A program made the position numbers and the translations under genes. Below are positions 47,211-58,820 of a stretch of DNA of 64,000 bases, one piece after another. The notes under the pieces were generated by a model. The model saw nothing but the letters and a program-made list of their open reading frames with translations, had not been told where the DNA came from and made no database searches. Origin of the DNA: Gelatoporia subvermispora B (taxonomy: Eukaryota > Basidiomycota > Agaricomycetes > Polyporales > Gelatoporiaceae); NCBI GenBank assembly GCA_000320605.2, contig KB445792.1:439581-503580 (forward strand), read 5' to 3'. Each line of letters begins with the position of its first letter. Positions within the stretch are counted from its first letter, which is position 1.

Positions 47211-48740
47211 TCACGACGTTGTCTTGAGCGTCTCGCGGTATTGCCGGAGACGCAGCCTGCAAAATGTCAGTTACCGTGCGGCACACGACCAATAATCGGG
47301 AACGCAGGGACGACGTACAAATTGCGCAGCAGCATCATAATCGTGACCTTACCAATTGTCGGCAGATAAAGAGACGCCTGCACATCGTTATTATGCAGCC
47401 TGCGATTCCATCGGCAACGATCATGCGCACCTTCTCCCGCACATCTGCCTCGAAGTTCTTGTCTGCCGAGACATTGACGCAGACGCAGCCGTCCTTCAGC
47501 CACTCTGTCTTGACCTTGTAGCTGGCGCTCGGCACGGCCGACACGACCACGTCGGAGAGCGCCAGGCACTCTTGCAGGGTGAGCGTACTGGGGTGCACAA
47601 CATGTCGGGGATGGTACCTCCGTGCGGGATCGTTACCCTCCCGGGGGCGTTTCGTGTATTCCTGTGGCAGAAATACGCTCAAGATGAGCGATAAGACGCG
47701 TTTGAATATACATGACCATACCTGGATAGAGTCGATGTCGACTGAGAACACACGCGCACCATCGTTCGCGAGCAACGCTGCCAAAGGGCGCCCTACGACT
47801 TCCGACCTGTCACACGAGGGAATAGAATGAGTATATGCATGTGAATACCGCTCAGAATCACAAGGAACGCGCCTGTTAATAACGGTAATGGTCTTGCCGT
47901 AGGCGCGGTCGCCGTACGGTAGCAGCTTATTGTACACCCCAATATCTTCGAGAGACTTGACGATTGCCAGAGGCGTGCACGGTAGGATCGACTTGACAGT
48001 GCCTTCGGGCGGCTGGTCCTCGACCGCCGGAGCTGGGGGAGCGGTCGGCGGCACAGACGAGAGAAGGGACTTGGGGTCAAGGAAGCGGATGCTGCAATGA
48101 ATGGTACGCTGTCGGCTAGGCATTGATGTATGAGCTTCAATGGACGTACTTGTGGTAGAGATTGTAGTGGAATTTGAAGTGAAGACCCTCTACATCCTTG
48201 AACGGTGAGACGACCTTCGGACACGGGTGAACTTCTGGAATCCCCGGAATTGCACTGTTACAACTCACCTGTTGCAGGTAATGATCCTAATACAGGCTGC
48301 TTAGCCCAAGCAGTCAGTCAGAACGAAATTTGTTCGGGACAAACCTGCTGGACACCAAAGATTGGGTAGTACACCTTCACCAACACAATCTCATCAGACA
48401 TAAGCGCACCCGCAAGACCAAATTTACTGCTGACCATAATCCCATCGACGCTGTCGTCCTCATTCGCCTCAATGATCGCCTCCTCGACACCCTCGCCCTC
48501 GCCGCCCTCGCCGGTCGCGGCGCCCGTCTTCCTTAGCACGAACTCGACGCCGAGCGCATCGCACTGCTTCTTCGTGAACTCCGCGTAGAACTTGCTCGGT
48601 GCCGCGGACGTCGAGAGTATGCCGACGAGCTTCGGGGGCTTCGGGCTCGCGCTGAGCGCCGCCTTGATCTCGTCGCGGAAGACGTTCGCGATGGGGTCCG
48701 CCTTGAGCAGGACGCCCTTCGGGCTGGCGTCGGTCGACAT
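47211..48740 (-). CDS. MTD1: NAD-dependent methylenetetrahydrofolate dehydrogenase (Mtd1-type)
   Basis: Folate one-carbon enzyme oxidising 5,10-methylene-THF, cytosolic in yeast. The ATG at 48740 starts MSTDASPKGVLLKADPIANV. Landmarks: PKLVGILSTSAAPSKFYAEF; the substrate Tyr/Lys segment with YAEFTKKQCDALGV; VYYPIFGVQQ; an 18-nt exon DHYLQQ (48286-48269); VVSPFKDVEGLHFKFHYNLY; ILPCTPLAIVKSLEDIGVYN; the nucleotide-binding loop SEVVGRPLAALLANDGARVF; LALSDVVVSAVPSASYKVK; and ASLYLPTIGKVTIMMLLRNL to the stop TGA at 47213-47211. The frame also stays open upstream to an ATG at 48944 with an Arg-rich extension (see findings). Convergent with the ORM gene. Firm assignment. Confidence 0.92.
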
Positions 48741-49036
48741 GGCTGCAGTTGGCCTGAGTCCAGGAACGAATAGTCGAGGAAGGATGTACAGAGTAAAGGA
48801 AATTTTCGACGCCACCGAGAGTCGATCGACGAGCCCGACGCGTTCCGCGACGCGATACATAAATGAACGCGCCGCGGGTGCTACGGACCGTCCAACACCT
48901 GAATTTCTACATACATACAATGACACGGTACTTGGATCTCGCACCTCCGCGATGATTCGAAGACTTCATTGGTAACGATTGTTTCCAAAGAGACGATCCT
49001 ATGTATACAGTATAATGTACATGAACGAAGAAAACG

Positions 49037-50703
49037 CTACATGAACCCGCCATGGTGCAAAAATCTAGTATCCACGTCGCATGAGCAAAAGATGAATGAG
49101 CAGGTACTAGAAGACTTACCGTTGATTGCCATTCTCCAAGTATCCGGCAGCTGTATTGTAATCGCCCTCGTCCTTTTTGTCATATCCAGGTGGCGCGTAA
49201 GAGCGAGGGACGACGCCGGCAGCGTTCGCAGATGTAATGACAAGGGATTCTGTCAGAAGGGCTTCGCTTGCTGGTGCAGCCGATGAAAACCCGGACGCTG
49301 AGAAAGGATACATCGCCAAAGAATACTGGAATTTATATTCCATCTATCAGTACTCGGATACGAATTCGAGAGAACATATTTACGCGAAGCGCAAACCCCG
49401 GGAGCGCGAAGCTTTGCTTCAGCCCCCTCTTCGCGTCTAGTTCGCCTTGAAGCCTGCGTGTTCCCGGCTCTGCAGCACCCTCGTTCGAAGGCCAGAAGAA
49501 TGCGCTTCCAGCGCTCTGGACAAACACGTTGTCGGTGCGCCCTGCTTCCTGGCCACTCGCCCCCATGCCAATGGCACGCGTGCGCGTCAGGTGGATCTTC
49601 GGGGAGGTGGGGTTCGCAAGGAGGTCGAGGGCCTGTTCGTCGCTGCTGGTAAGAGTGAGGAAGAGCGGGATGGGGGAGCCTGATGCGTAAGAGAGCTAGG
49701 AAGAACGGCGTCTCAGAATTGGCACAGAACACCAGTTGAGAGTAACACGTACAGGCCTTGCAATTGCGATCTGGACATTGTTCGGGAGATCGTGAGGCGG
49801 CATACAGTAATTTTCGATGACATGGCTTACCGTACACCGTACTTCTACCTGCCTAGAGTTGAAGATGGTGCCCACGATCGTTACTGAGGGCAGTATCTTC
49901 CACCCATCAGGATCACCCTCGGGACCGATGAGCGGACTGCCTTCACTGTATGCGATTTGTCGCATATGGGAGGGCAGTTCGGCTCGTGTGATTGGCCAAT
50001 AAACCCAACTCGTCGACAACCTACGCAAAAAATGCACGGTAAAGCGGAACAGACGGGGTCGAAATGCAGATCACGAACTTCTGGTTGACCTTAAAAGCAC
50101 CCCGGCGTACGGTCACAACAAGCTTGTAGTCGACATAAGCCGGACTTGCGCGCTCCGAAAACGAAGGTGGGAGCGGGTATGTCTTGAGGGGTTCCTTCGG
50201 CATAAATTTGTCCGGGACGGCGACTTCCAGGGGCATGTGTATGGCGAACGGCCAGGAATGCTTGCCTTTGGCCTTCGTCGCAGTGCTCTGTGCATCCCAC
50301 AGCGTATGTATAATATTCAGAAATGTATCCTCATCCTGGCCTACAGCAGTCACGCCTGCTGTGGCCTAGAAGTTGAATAATCAGCAACATCGTGCACACA
50401 AGCATAATCACGGGGACGTACGGTGATGGTAACAGCCTTCGCCCCGCTTGTCCTATCGAAGTCAACCTCTACTGTGCCAGACAGAACATCCCGTTCGAAG
50501 AAGAGCGGGAGCTGCTGAGGCGCCTTGGCACGGCTCTTCATCCTCATCCAGATCCAGGGTTTGCCACTGTTATCCTCAAGCTTGTATTCATGTTCGGTGT
50601 CTGCTGTAGATCTCGACTGATTGCTGGAGTACGCAGGGAGCTCCGCATCATGCGTTGCTGGCGCGTCAAAATTGAGAGCTGCCTCACCCTTCTCTGCGGC
50701 CAT
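49037..50703 (-). CDS. Arrestin-like (alpha-arrestin fold) protein
   Basis: Likely cytosolic adaptor of the fungal arrestin superfamily; such proteins often link membrane cargo to ubiquitin ligases. The chosen start is ATG 50703 (MAAEKGEAALNFDAPA); the frame is open further up to 50844. Landmarks fitting an arrestin N- and C-fold: PWIWMRMKSRAKAPQQLPLF; FFERDVLSGTVEVDFDR; FLNIIHTLWDAQS; GKHSWPFAIHMPLEV; FSERASPAYVDYKLVVTVRR; MRQIAYSEGSPLIGPEGDPD; VTIVGTIFNSRQVEVRCT; and LSYASGSPIPLFLTLTSSDE. Seven or more exons keep frame. The last small exon ends FLHHGGFM at TAG 49039-49037. No PPxY motif was noticed. Basidiomycete proteins of this layout are annotated only as arrestin-like; cargo unknown. 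Confidence 0.78.
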
Positions 50704-51268
50704 TGCGGAGAACTGGAGAGATAACGATACCGCAGGACTTATATCGCTGAGCACATATTCAATTGCTCTCAATGCTGTGTCTTGAGCTTGTGCCTGGGTT
50801 GATTGAGCTGCTATATATGTCTCTGCATGTGCATCCGCAGTCACGAGAAATGGCAGCGTGAGCTCAAACGCTATTTCTCGGAGTCCGGTATCGAGCTCCT
50901 CGGGTCATGTGAACGGTACGGTACATTCCGTGTGCGCTCAAGGCAGACGTTGCACGATATGGAGTAGAAGCGCGCTTGGACGAGGGAAGTGTTGAGTAGC
51001 CAGTAGCATGATTTCCATGCGTCCTGCAGTACTGCTTATTGGCAGCAAATTCCGGAAATAACATCAGTAGCGTTGATCAGGTTCGAGGGTGCATGTACCA
51101 TTAGCGAAAATGCAAATCCCTTCGAGTTTATCGACTATTCATCGAGTAGTGGTATTGTACAATGTACTCCAGTGAGAACAAACCGGACAAGACAGTTTCA
51201 ACAGGTCACGCATCAGGCACCTCAACCTAGCCAAGAGTCAAGATCATGTCAGGAAACCCGATACGAGG
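50704..51268. other. Intergenic region between arrestin-like and phosphatase-inhibitor genes
   Basis: About 565 bp holding the promoter of the arrestin-like gene and the 3' flank of the inhibitor gene. No exon seen apart from the optional upstream in-frame extension to 50844. Confidence 0.5.
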
Positions 51269-52257
51269 TCACTTGCCATGCACAACGCCGTTAGGCTTGA
51301 CGGGCACATCCTCATCCACAGACATAGCACTGTCGTCGTCAACGCTGTTGTGGTCGAGCGATGCCGCGCTATCGTCCTCGTCTTCCTCGTCGATCAGCTT
51401 CTTCGCCATCTGCGGAACGGACACCGCCGTGAGCGGCTTCCGAATGTGCGAATGGCGCGAAGGGCACGAACCTTCATTGCTTCCGCCTCATTCGAATAAT
51501 GCCGACCTCGCGCGCGCACAAATTCGGCGTGCTTCGCTGCAGCTGTGAGGGTAGAGTTGCGATAACCGGAGATCAGCCCGTGCCGCACGAACGCCACAAT
51601 TGATAGCACTTACTCTCTTCGTCCATGTCCTCTTCTTCCTCGACTTCGTCCCCAGGCTGCCGGCCATCGAGACGGATGCTCTCCCGAGCTTCATTAGGCA
51701 GGTTGAAGCTCGTGCTCCTGCTTGAGCTGCCGCTGCCCGGGCGCCCGGACGGCGTGGAGGTGCGCCCCGCGCTTGAAAAGGACGTTCGGCGGGAGGAGGG
51801 CGAAGAGCCGCCTCCAGTGGCACCAGTGCTGCTCACGGGCGACTGTGCGCGCACAGAGGACTCTGGGCTTGATGTACGGCCATTGAGGTCGAGAGACGGG
51901 ATGTCTACGCTCGCGGTGAGCTCCATGACGTCGGGTAGAGTAGCTGGCATCCATACCTCCCTCCACAACGTCTGTCTCTGCATTGTACCTTACATATGGA
52001 GTCTTGGGCTCCGTAATCTTCATATGACTATCCTTCTGCGACTCCGTCAACGCGAGGTTCTCCTCATCCCATTGTAAGCTGGCTGTGCTGTTAGTATGAC
52101 CGCATATGCGATTACATATCGATGGGGCGGATACTAACTGCTGAGGGTTAGGTGTCGTCGGGGGTGCATTCTTCAGGATGCCCTTGGGCTTGCCAGAGCC
52201 TGTCCGCGACATGGGTGGGTGTCCCGGGGAGCCCTCGCTGGATACTGCAGATGCCAT
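51269..52257 (-). CDS. GLC8: Protein phosphatase inhibitor 2 (IPP-2/Glc8 type)
   Basis: Intrinsically disordered regulator of protein phosphatase 1. The ATG at 52257 starts [20 protein letters not shown]. The PP1-docking SILK-like motif is KGILKN. Next, joined over an intron, is [20 protein letters not shown], then [20 protein letters not shown], in which the Thr of EPKTPY is the site GSK3-type kinases phosphorylate in this family. An intron follows, then [10 protein letters not shown] and a Ser-rich linker, then [20 protein letters not shown]. The second conserved block is [36 protein letters not shown], with the H-Y-S-N core. The tail ends NGVVHGK at TGA 51271-51269. Five exons; all joins hold frame. 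Confidence 0.92.
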
Positions 52258-53122
52258 AGTAGGGTATACAGGGAACGGTGAGGAACGTAAATAGGTTAAA
52301 GTAGACGGAAGCAAGTATAGTAACGATGAGGCGAAAGGCAAGCGTTAGATGTCCAGAAAGTTCCGAGTCTAAAGGCCTAGGAAAGGTCGCCTAAGTAGTG
52401 CACGGAAATGGCCACCGACACGCGCTGCATTCATCTCCTCGTGACGACGGCGCCTTCATCCACGCTCCTCACCTTCCGCTCCATCCTCGACTACTTATGA
52501 AATGTCCGAGCTGCTTCACTTTTAACGCTATGAGCTAGATGAGCCCCGATATCCAACCTTGCGTCCATCTTCAGGTTCTAGGGGTCGAAAACCATCGCAC
52601 CACCACCGTATAGGCCCTCTGCTTTACGTGACGCCATCCTGCAGGCCGTCGTGCCGTCAACCGTGTGGCCGTTTCGCAGGGCCTTTGCTGCTGCAATTGT
52701 CAAAATCTGGCATCGATGCAATGAGCCTTCGAGACCGGGTCTCGCTCTCGCCTTGTCCGCGATCGCCTCGGAAGCAGTCCCTCCTCCTAACCGAGATCAA
52801 GCGGCCAACACCTGGTTCGGGTTGTTGGTCCGAGGGTGCGCAACATATACCGCATGACTCTCGAAGGCACGCCTCGAGATCAACAATGAGGTAAATCCGC
52901 GAGTGATTGGGTGGAGGGATGCGATCATTTCGTCTTCGGGAGCAATGGACGAGAAGAGGTCACAGAGTTTACTTTCGAACGACTGCAGCGATTCACCCTC
53001 GCAGACGTACACATAGCACTGTGGTATCGTGTTTTTGTAATGCAAACAAATTAGATCTACTGTACAGATAAGACAGACACGTATATACTGTGTAACTGTC
53101 CGGCGACGCTTGCCAATTGCCA
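52258..53122. other. Intergenic region between phosphatase-inhibitor and STIMATE-family genes
   Basis: About 865 bp. A 109-codon open frame on the minus strand (53126-52797) directly after the STIMATE-family stop shows no family resemblance and is probably 3' UTR. The rest is likely the promoter of the inhibitor gene. Confidence 0.5.
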
Positions 53123-54662
53123 TCATGACCCAAGATGCATGACTTCAGGCGTATGTGTTGTCCAGACGTCCTGAAGGTGCCCCTTCACCGCCTCGAGCCT
53201 CCGCCCAGTCCACTCCTCTTCGCCGACCCGCTCTGCCCAGTCGTCCTGACCATCGTTCCAAGCAGCCCAGTCCTTCTCATCCTGGACCTGCTCGATTGTG
53301 CTGCTACTGCGCTTGTGCAGGTTTTGTGATGGAGCAGTGCTCACCGGCGGGGTGTTCACAACTGCAGGTGCAGGTGAGCGAGGGTGAAGCGCGAGAGGCG
53401 GTGGTGGCGAGCGCCGTCTCCGTTTCGGCTTCGGCGAGGTGCTCAGTGCTCGTGAGGATAGGGACGAGGCAGGACTCGTGCTATTGCTTGGCGGGTAAGC
53501 ATGGATTGCAATAGGCAAGCTCGCATCGGATGGCTTCGGAGCAGGCGTAGTTGATCCTGAGCCAGCGACTGTCGCGCTCGCAGAGCTTAGCGACTTGGGC
53601 TCGTCTCCCGAGATATGTTGCGGTGGGATGTTCGTGGGGAGTGATTGTGGGGGCGGGTTCTCGATGTCATGGCGAACCGGGAGGTCGCCGTCGTCGTCAT
53701 CGTCATCGTCCAACGACCCTCGGAAAAGCGGCTCGGCATCCGGGTCGAGCGAAGCGCGGGGAGTGTCTTCAGGCAGTGCTACCCCGGCGGCTTTGGATGA
53801 CTTGACGATAGAGTCAATCAGCCAGAACTGGAGCACGTTCATGATAATCGGGAAAATTCCCATTACACTATAATCGCAAACGTGGGTGTAAGCGCTCCGA
53901 CAGGGGGAGAAATTGACTAAGACACGCACAAAATAACCTGCATGGCATCGCTGGTGCCCAGGAATTGCAGCAGCCAGGCACCCCATTCAAAGATGCCTGG
54001 CCAAAGGATGAATAATCCAACTACAAGCAACTTCATGGATGTCAATGCGAAGACATATACAGCCGCCTGTCGCGCCCAGTAGTTTAATGATGGTGGTTTG
54101 CCGTAGTTCCCCGACTCAAAACCCTTGAGATGGCATTTTTCTGTAAAGAAGTAGTTGACTCCGTGTAGTATGAGATAGATGACGCCGACGCCTGTCATTC
54201 CGTGTCAGCTAAGTAACTGTTTGCACACGCATAGCACGAACCGAGAGTGGTGTCAAGGAGGATGTTGAGGAAGTACAGCACACACGCATTGCCCGACGAC
54301 ACATGCGCGACAACGTCAGAGATCAGCACGTTCACACCGTGCACGAACATCTGTCCTATGATTTGCTTCGAGACGTCGAACAGCCTGCGCAGAGTACAGC
54401 ATGAACAACCAGCCTGGCCACTGCCCGCAGGGGACGCACCATATTCGCCATGGTCGCTTCGGCGACTCCCTATGCCGTTTGAGCACCAGCGAGCTAATGA
54501 CCAGCAAGCCCATGAGTGCTTGTGTGATCTGCGTGTTCTGCATTGAGTGCTGGAGGCCGCTAACTGCGCGGGAAGACATACGAGAGCGGTTGGCCCGAGC
54601 AAGCGACATGACCGCTTGTCAACATCGGGGTAGTCGTCGAATATATGTTCTAGGTCGGACAT
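53123..54662 (-). CDS. STIMATE-family vacuolar/ER membrane protein
   Basis: Multi-pass membrane protein of the family of human STIMATE (TMEM110) and yeast YPL162C. ATG at 54662 starts MSDLEHIFDDYPDVDKRSCR. Conserved parts: ITQALMGLLVISSLVLKRH; ESPKRPWRIWLFDVSKQIIG; MFVHGVNVLISDVVAHVSSG; ACVLYFLNILLDTTLGVGVI; LILHGVNYFFTEKCHLKGFE; FGESGNYGKPPS-type loop; AAVYVFALTSMKLLVVGLFI; and MGIFPIIMNVLQFWLIDSIV. Five hydrophobic segments are followed by a disordered tail with a poly-Asp run encoded by a GTC/ATC-rich repeat (about 53688-53712). The stop is at 53125-53123. Yeast protein localises to the vacuole membrane and the human one to ER-plasma-membrane contacts. Role here unknown. Confidence 0.87.
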
Positions 54663-55177
54663 CCTGCGCTCATGCGAGACTGAGGAGAGAAACGAAGGTG
54701 GAGTGGGAGATGTTCAAGTTGTAGTTCACGTTGTCTGACGGCAGCCAGTGCCAAGCGTCAACCGAAGGCCTGTCGGTGGTGGCGCAGAACCTGAATCCGG
54801 ATGGAGCGCAGCCATCGGCCTCCAGCGGCCAGCCTCAGCGTCTCGATCAACTCTCGACCGAATTCGCAGCCACAGCTTCGAGGCACAGTTCCAAAGTGCG
54901 TTCATCCAGATGGTCATTATATGATATGTGTGATCTATGTGCGGACATGTTATCCCAAAATCCCTGATAACAACACAACTCGACATCGTGTTCCGTAACA
55001 GCAATGCAAATATCAGTAGAGCGATAGAAATACAACTTCCAGGTCGTGGAGGATGTGAGTATGAGGCAATGACCGTGTAATATATGTAGATTGATGGAAT
55101 GAGCCGAAACGCTGCAGAAAGATAGTTGGGGGGGTCCAAGGGAATGACAGCGTTCTCGTAGAACGACAATGATCCGG
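54663..55177. other. Intergenic region
   Basis: About 515 bp between two minus-strand genes. An open frame across it (55181-54726) is read as the 3' UTR of the Uds1-domain gene; no domain seen. Confidence 0.5.
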
Positions 55178-58158
55178 TCACTTTTTGCGTAATTGTGCAC
55201 GGAGGTTGGTGTTTTCTGTCTGCACGGCGTTGAGCTCCTCGAGTAGCGCCATCTGTTGTGTCTGCTGTGAGCTGCGCAGTTGCTCAATCTCCTCGTTGGC
55301 TTTTGCGAGCGATGCATTGCACTCTGCCAGCTGTGTTTCGAGCTGTTTGCGCATCGAATCGGAAGCAGAAGCAGCATCCGACGCAAGAGTCAGCGCATTT
55401 GCACTGAGCGTGTTGTTCGCGTCAGTGAGCTGTCGACACGTTTCTGCCTGTTCTGCAGCATGCGTCTCGATCTCGAGCTTCTCAGCTCGCACGCGCTCAA
55501 CAGTTTCTTGGAGTCGCTGCACTTCGTCTTGCCTATAGTTGAGTCCATTATCAGTATTGAGACACATTGGAATGCGCAGTACACTCACAAAGTGGTCTGC
55601 TTCGTGATCATCGACATATTGCGACCCTCGAGGGTCTTGACCTGCTTCTGATACGTCTCCAGCGCGGCATTGCTGTCCAGCGCGAGCTTCTGCGCCCGCT
55701 CCGCATTCTTCTTCAGCAAATCGTGCGCTTGCGCGAAACGAATCAATCGCTCGATCAGCGCGCGGTCGTCTGCAACCAACGATTGCACACGCGCCGCGAA
55801 CCCTTCGAGTGAGAACGGCTGATCTGAGCCGGCGAGCACAGCATTCTTCGGATCGTACAAGGCCTTGAGCGAGCGTACGTCCATCTCGGAGAGAGAGGAG
55901 CCCCCGCGGGAAGAGGTAACAGGACTACCCGGGGTTCCAGCTCGGATGCCGCGGTTTCCAAGTTTACTTGCGCGAGCCTCTGCGGAAGGCAGAATCGCCC
56001 AGATCGGTTGGAGGATGGAGGCGACCTTACTGTCGTCGAGTGCAAATGCAGGTACTGCAGGTGGTGGCGAGCTCGGAAGTGGTGGCACTGGCGAAGAACT
56101 GACGGACATTGTCTTCTGCTCCTGTAATAGAGGGTGAGATGTAGATCCATAGCGAGAAAGTAGACATCTGACTGTACCTTGACCTGAGACTCTAATTGTC
56201 GGACCTGTGCTTTAGCTTCGTCTCTTGAAGTACGTGCCTCTTGGATCTCCGCCATGAGCGACGCGCGCTTGTCCAAACCAGCCCGCAGATCGTCCTCCAT
56301 CTTCGCCTTGGTAGCGATCCACTCAGCTTGCGCTCGCTCATGGTCGTCCAACTTCGAGTGCACGTCCTCCAGATGTTTTTGAATAGACGTGAGGAGAGCA
56401 GGCGGTGATGTGTGCCCGTCGAAGAGGGGTACATTGTGATTCCGCATGATCTCGTGGAGCATATCGGAGAGCTCGTCGAGCTGCGACTGGCTGTCACCAC
56501 CGTCCTGCAACGTCGCCCTTTCTACGTTCCAGGTGGCACGATCAGTATCCCACGCCCGACGTACCTCCTCCAGCTCCCGCTCCTTCTCCGCGAGGAGGGC
56601 ATCTCGCTCTGCCCTTGCCCTCGCTAACGCCTCTTCCATTTCTGTCGCTTCTCCGCTTCGCTCTTCCAGGACCTCGAGCCGTCGCTCCAGGAGGTCGACT
56701 TGCCGCCGTTTGTCGTCCAGCTCTGCTCGATCCTGTAACCAGTCTTCTCTCTCCTCCTCTAACGCGCGTAGCTGGGCTTCCCTCTCCTCCAGTCGTCCTA
56801 TGTCGTGTTCAAGAGCGGATATTGTGTCCTCGGCAGCCTGCAGGTCCATACCGAGCGATGTCTCCACCTGCTCCTTCTCAAGTTTGAGCATGGATAGATC
56901 CCGCGTCGCTTCCGTTTGCTTTGCTCGCGCCTCGTCAAGCGCAGCTTCTACCGCGCGCGCCTTTTCCTCCAAAGCCTGCATTTCTTGTAGTGTAGGTGGC
57001 GCGCGTGGCACTCGTGGCACAACTGTTTCCGCATGCCCTGCGACGAAGTGTTCAAACCGCTTGCTAGTGCTAGTTTGGACACTCGTCACGGACGATGTCG
57101 GACTGGCGAGCGAGCTTCGCGCAGGCGTACTCGATCCCGACGTACTTGAGTCACCGTTACTTGCAGGTAGAGGCAGAAGAGAGTAGGGGTTTGGACTAGC
57201 TTCACGTTCCATGCTGCGAATGGAGTAACTGAGCACTCCGGCGCGATGCTCGAGTAGTCGTTTCTGAATTTCGTTTGCACGCTCCGAGACACGCCACAGT
57301 TCCTTCTGCGCGACATCAACCTTGCGATTTGCGGCATCCAGTTGTTCGGACGTAGCCTTCGAGACAGATTTATACGATGCGTTCGCTTTGGATAGAGACA
57401 GGGCTGCGTCCCGGATTTTGGTCTCCAATGAGAGCTTCTTGGACATCGCGAGGAGCCGCGAACTCAGGACTTGATATTCCTAAGAGGTTGTATATCCCCG
57501 TCTAGCCTGGTGTACGATGATGAGAATCCGAACAATGACGCACCTTCTTGAGCTCCTCTACCTCCTCTGCGTTCAGGATCTCGCATCCTCGACTGTCCAC
57601 GACTGCCTCACTCGCAAGCAGACCCAGTAGCAGGTCATCCTTCGTATTGTAGATCCCCGACGCGCGCCGCGACTCGGACGCGATAGGCTTCCTTGCTAAC
57701 TCTGAGACGCGTTGCGGCAGAGGTCCGCGCGGAGACGACGGACCTGCGATGGGCGACGAAAGTAGGCTCCGCGGCGAGCCCATGCCTGAGTCTCTCGACG
57801 CTGTAGACATCGACTGACTGGACATCGACGTGTTCCCCACATCGTCCTCGGGCGATGTGCCGGCGGAAACAGACGAATTGTGCGACGGCGGCGGGCGCTG
57901 TCGGTCTTTCCGGAAGAACAGTGCAGCGGTCGTCGTCTTGGGACTGTCTGGCAGCGACTGCACAGGGCTCTGCAACGGAGATGGCGGCCATGAGGGCTTC
58001 GAGCCGATCGCCAAGGGCGCTGTGGGGGGTATCGGCGGGAGAGGTGGCGAGGAGGATAGTGGCGGGCTGGTCGGTGGGAGCGGCTGGGACTGGGTCGTCG
58101 GGGTCGAGCTGGCGCTGCCGGTCCCGCCTCCGCCGAGGAAGCGTCGCACGCCGTTCAT
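55178..58158 (-). CDS. Uds1-domain coiled-coil protein (up-regulated-during-septation family)
   Basis: Long cytoskeletal-type coiled-coil protein of about 900 residues. The ATG at 58158 starts MNGVRRFLGGGGTGSASS, followed by about 170 Ser/Pro-rich residues. The Uds1 domain follows: TKDDLLLGLLASEAVVDSRG, EILNAEEVEELKKEYQVLSS, RLLAMSKKLSLETKIRDAAL, ELWRVSERANEIQKRLLEHR and AGVLSYSIRSME (57640-57200). The remainder is mostly heptad-rich coiled coil, broken by Ser/Pro linkers: LEEKARAVEAALDEARAK near 56970, DKRRQVDLLERRLEVLEE near 56710, and a last exon with ETVERVRAEKLEIETHAAEQ. Ends QLRKK at 55178. In fission yeast the family is linked to septation. The SIN gene at 14.5 kb is too far away to imply linkage. 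Confidence 0.85.
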
Positions 58159-58820
58159 AGATTATAGCTCGCAAAGGCCTGTGGTAATCAGATTGAATGA
58201 CGATGGGTATCTTTGAGAAAGGTATCCGAGTAGCAGGTGCTACAGCTCTGGTGGTAGTCGTCCACAGCGCTAGTACCTGACAGTTGTTTCAAGAGTAATT
58301 GTGAAGCTTCCGAGTAGAGTCGGTTCCGCCGGTTGCCTCGGTGCAGTCAATGCTACCGCAAGGCAAGAGCGGAATGGAGCGCGAGAGGGTATAGAGTGAT
58401 ATGAAGGTGGGGATGTACTCGACCGTATTCCAACTCGCGCAACGCTTCCCTACCAAGAATAGACTGCACATTCTACTTCCCATCCAGGGGGATTAAAGAG
58501 AATGTGCAAACCACAAGTCCTCTTCCTCGCAGATACACTCAAGTTATCATGTAACCTATGTCAAATGTATGATATCACAGGCGACATCGTATCTACTCGA
58601 GCCATCACACTCAACGCAGCACGGGTGAAATCTGACCATGTCCGCTAGCGCAGATCCGAGATCTGAGAAGGCTCTATGAACGTCGGGCATTGCACTACAC
58701 GCATGATTGTCCTGCAGGGAAGCTTGCATCCATCCGCGGAGCTGTCCTGAGATTGAATTCCATCAACCAAGCACCCATACAACATCAACAGATTTTTGGC
58801 AGATGCTATCCGTGGCATCA
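58159..58820. other. Intergenic region between Bst1-like and Uds1-domain genes
   Basis: About 660 bp with no recognisable exon. Holds the promoter of the Uds1-domain gene and the 3' flank of the Bst1-like gene. Confidence 0.5.

Noticed and set aside
50704..50844. Start of the arrestin-like protein at 50844
   Set aside because: The upstream residues are less protein-like and the ATG at 50703 precedes the family-like polar N-tail; kept only as an alternative.
52797..53126. 109-codon minus-strand frame just after the STIMATE-family stop
   Set aside because: No family resemblance; position and strand fit a 3' UTR.
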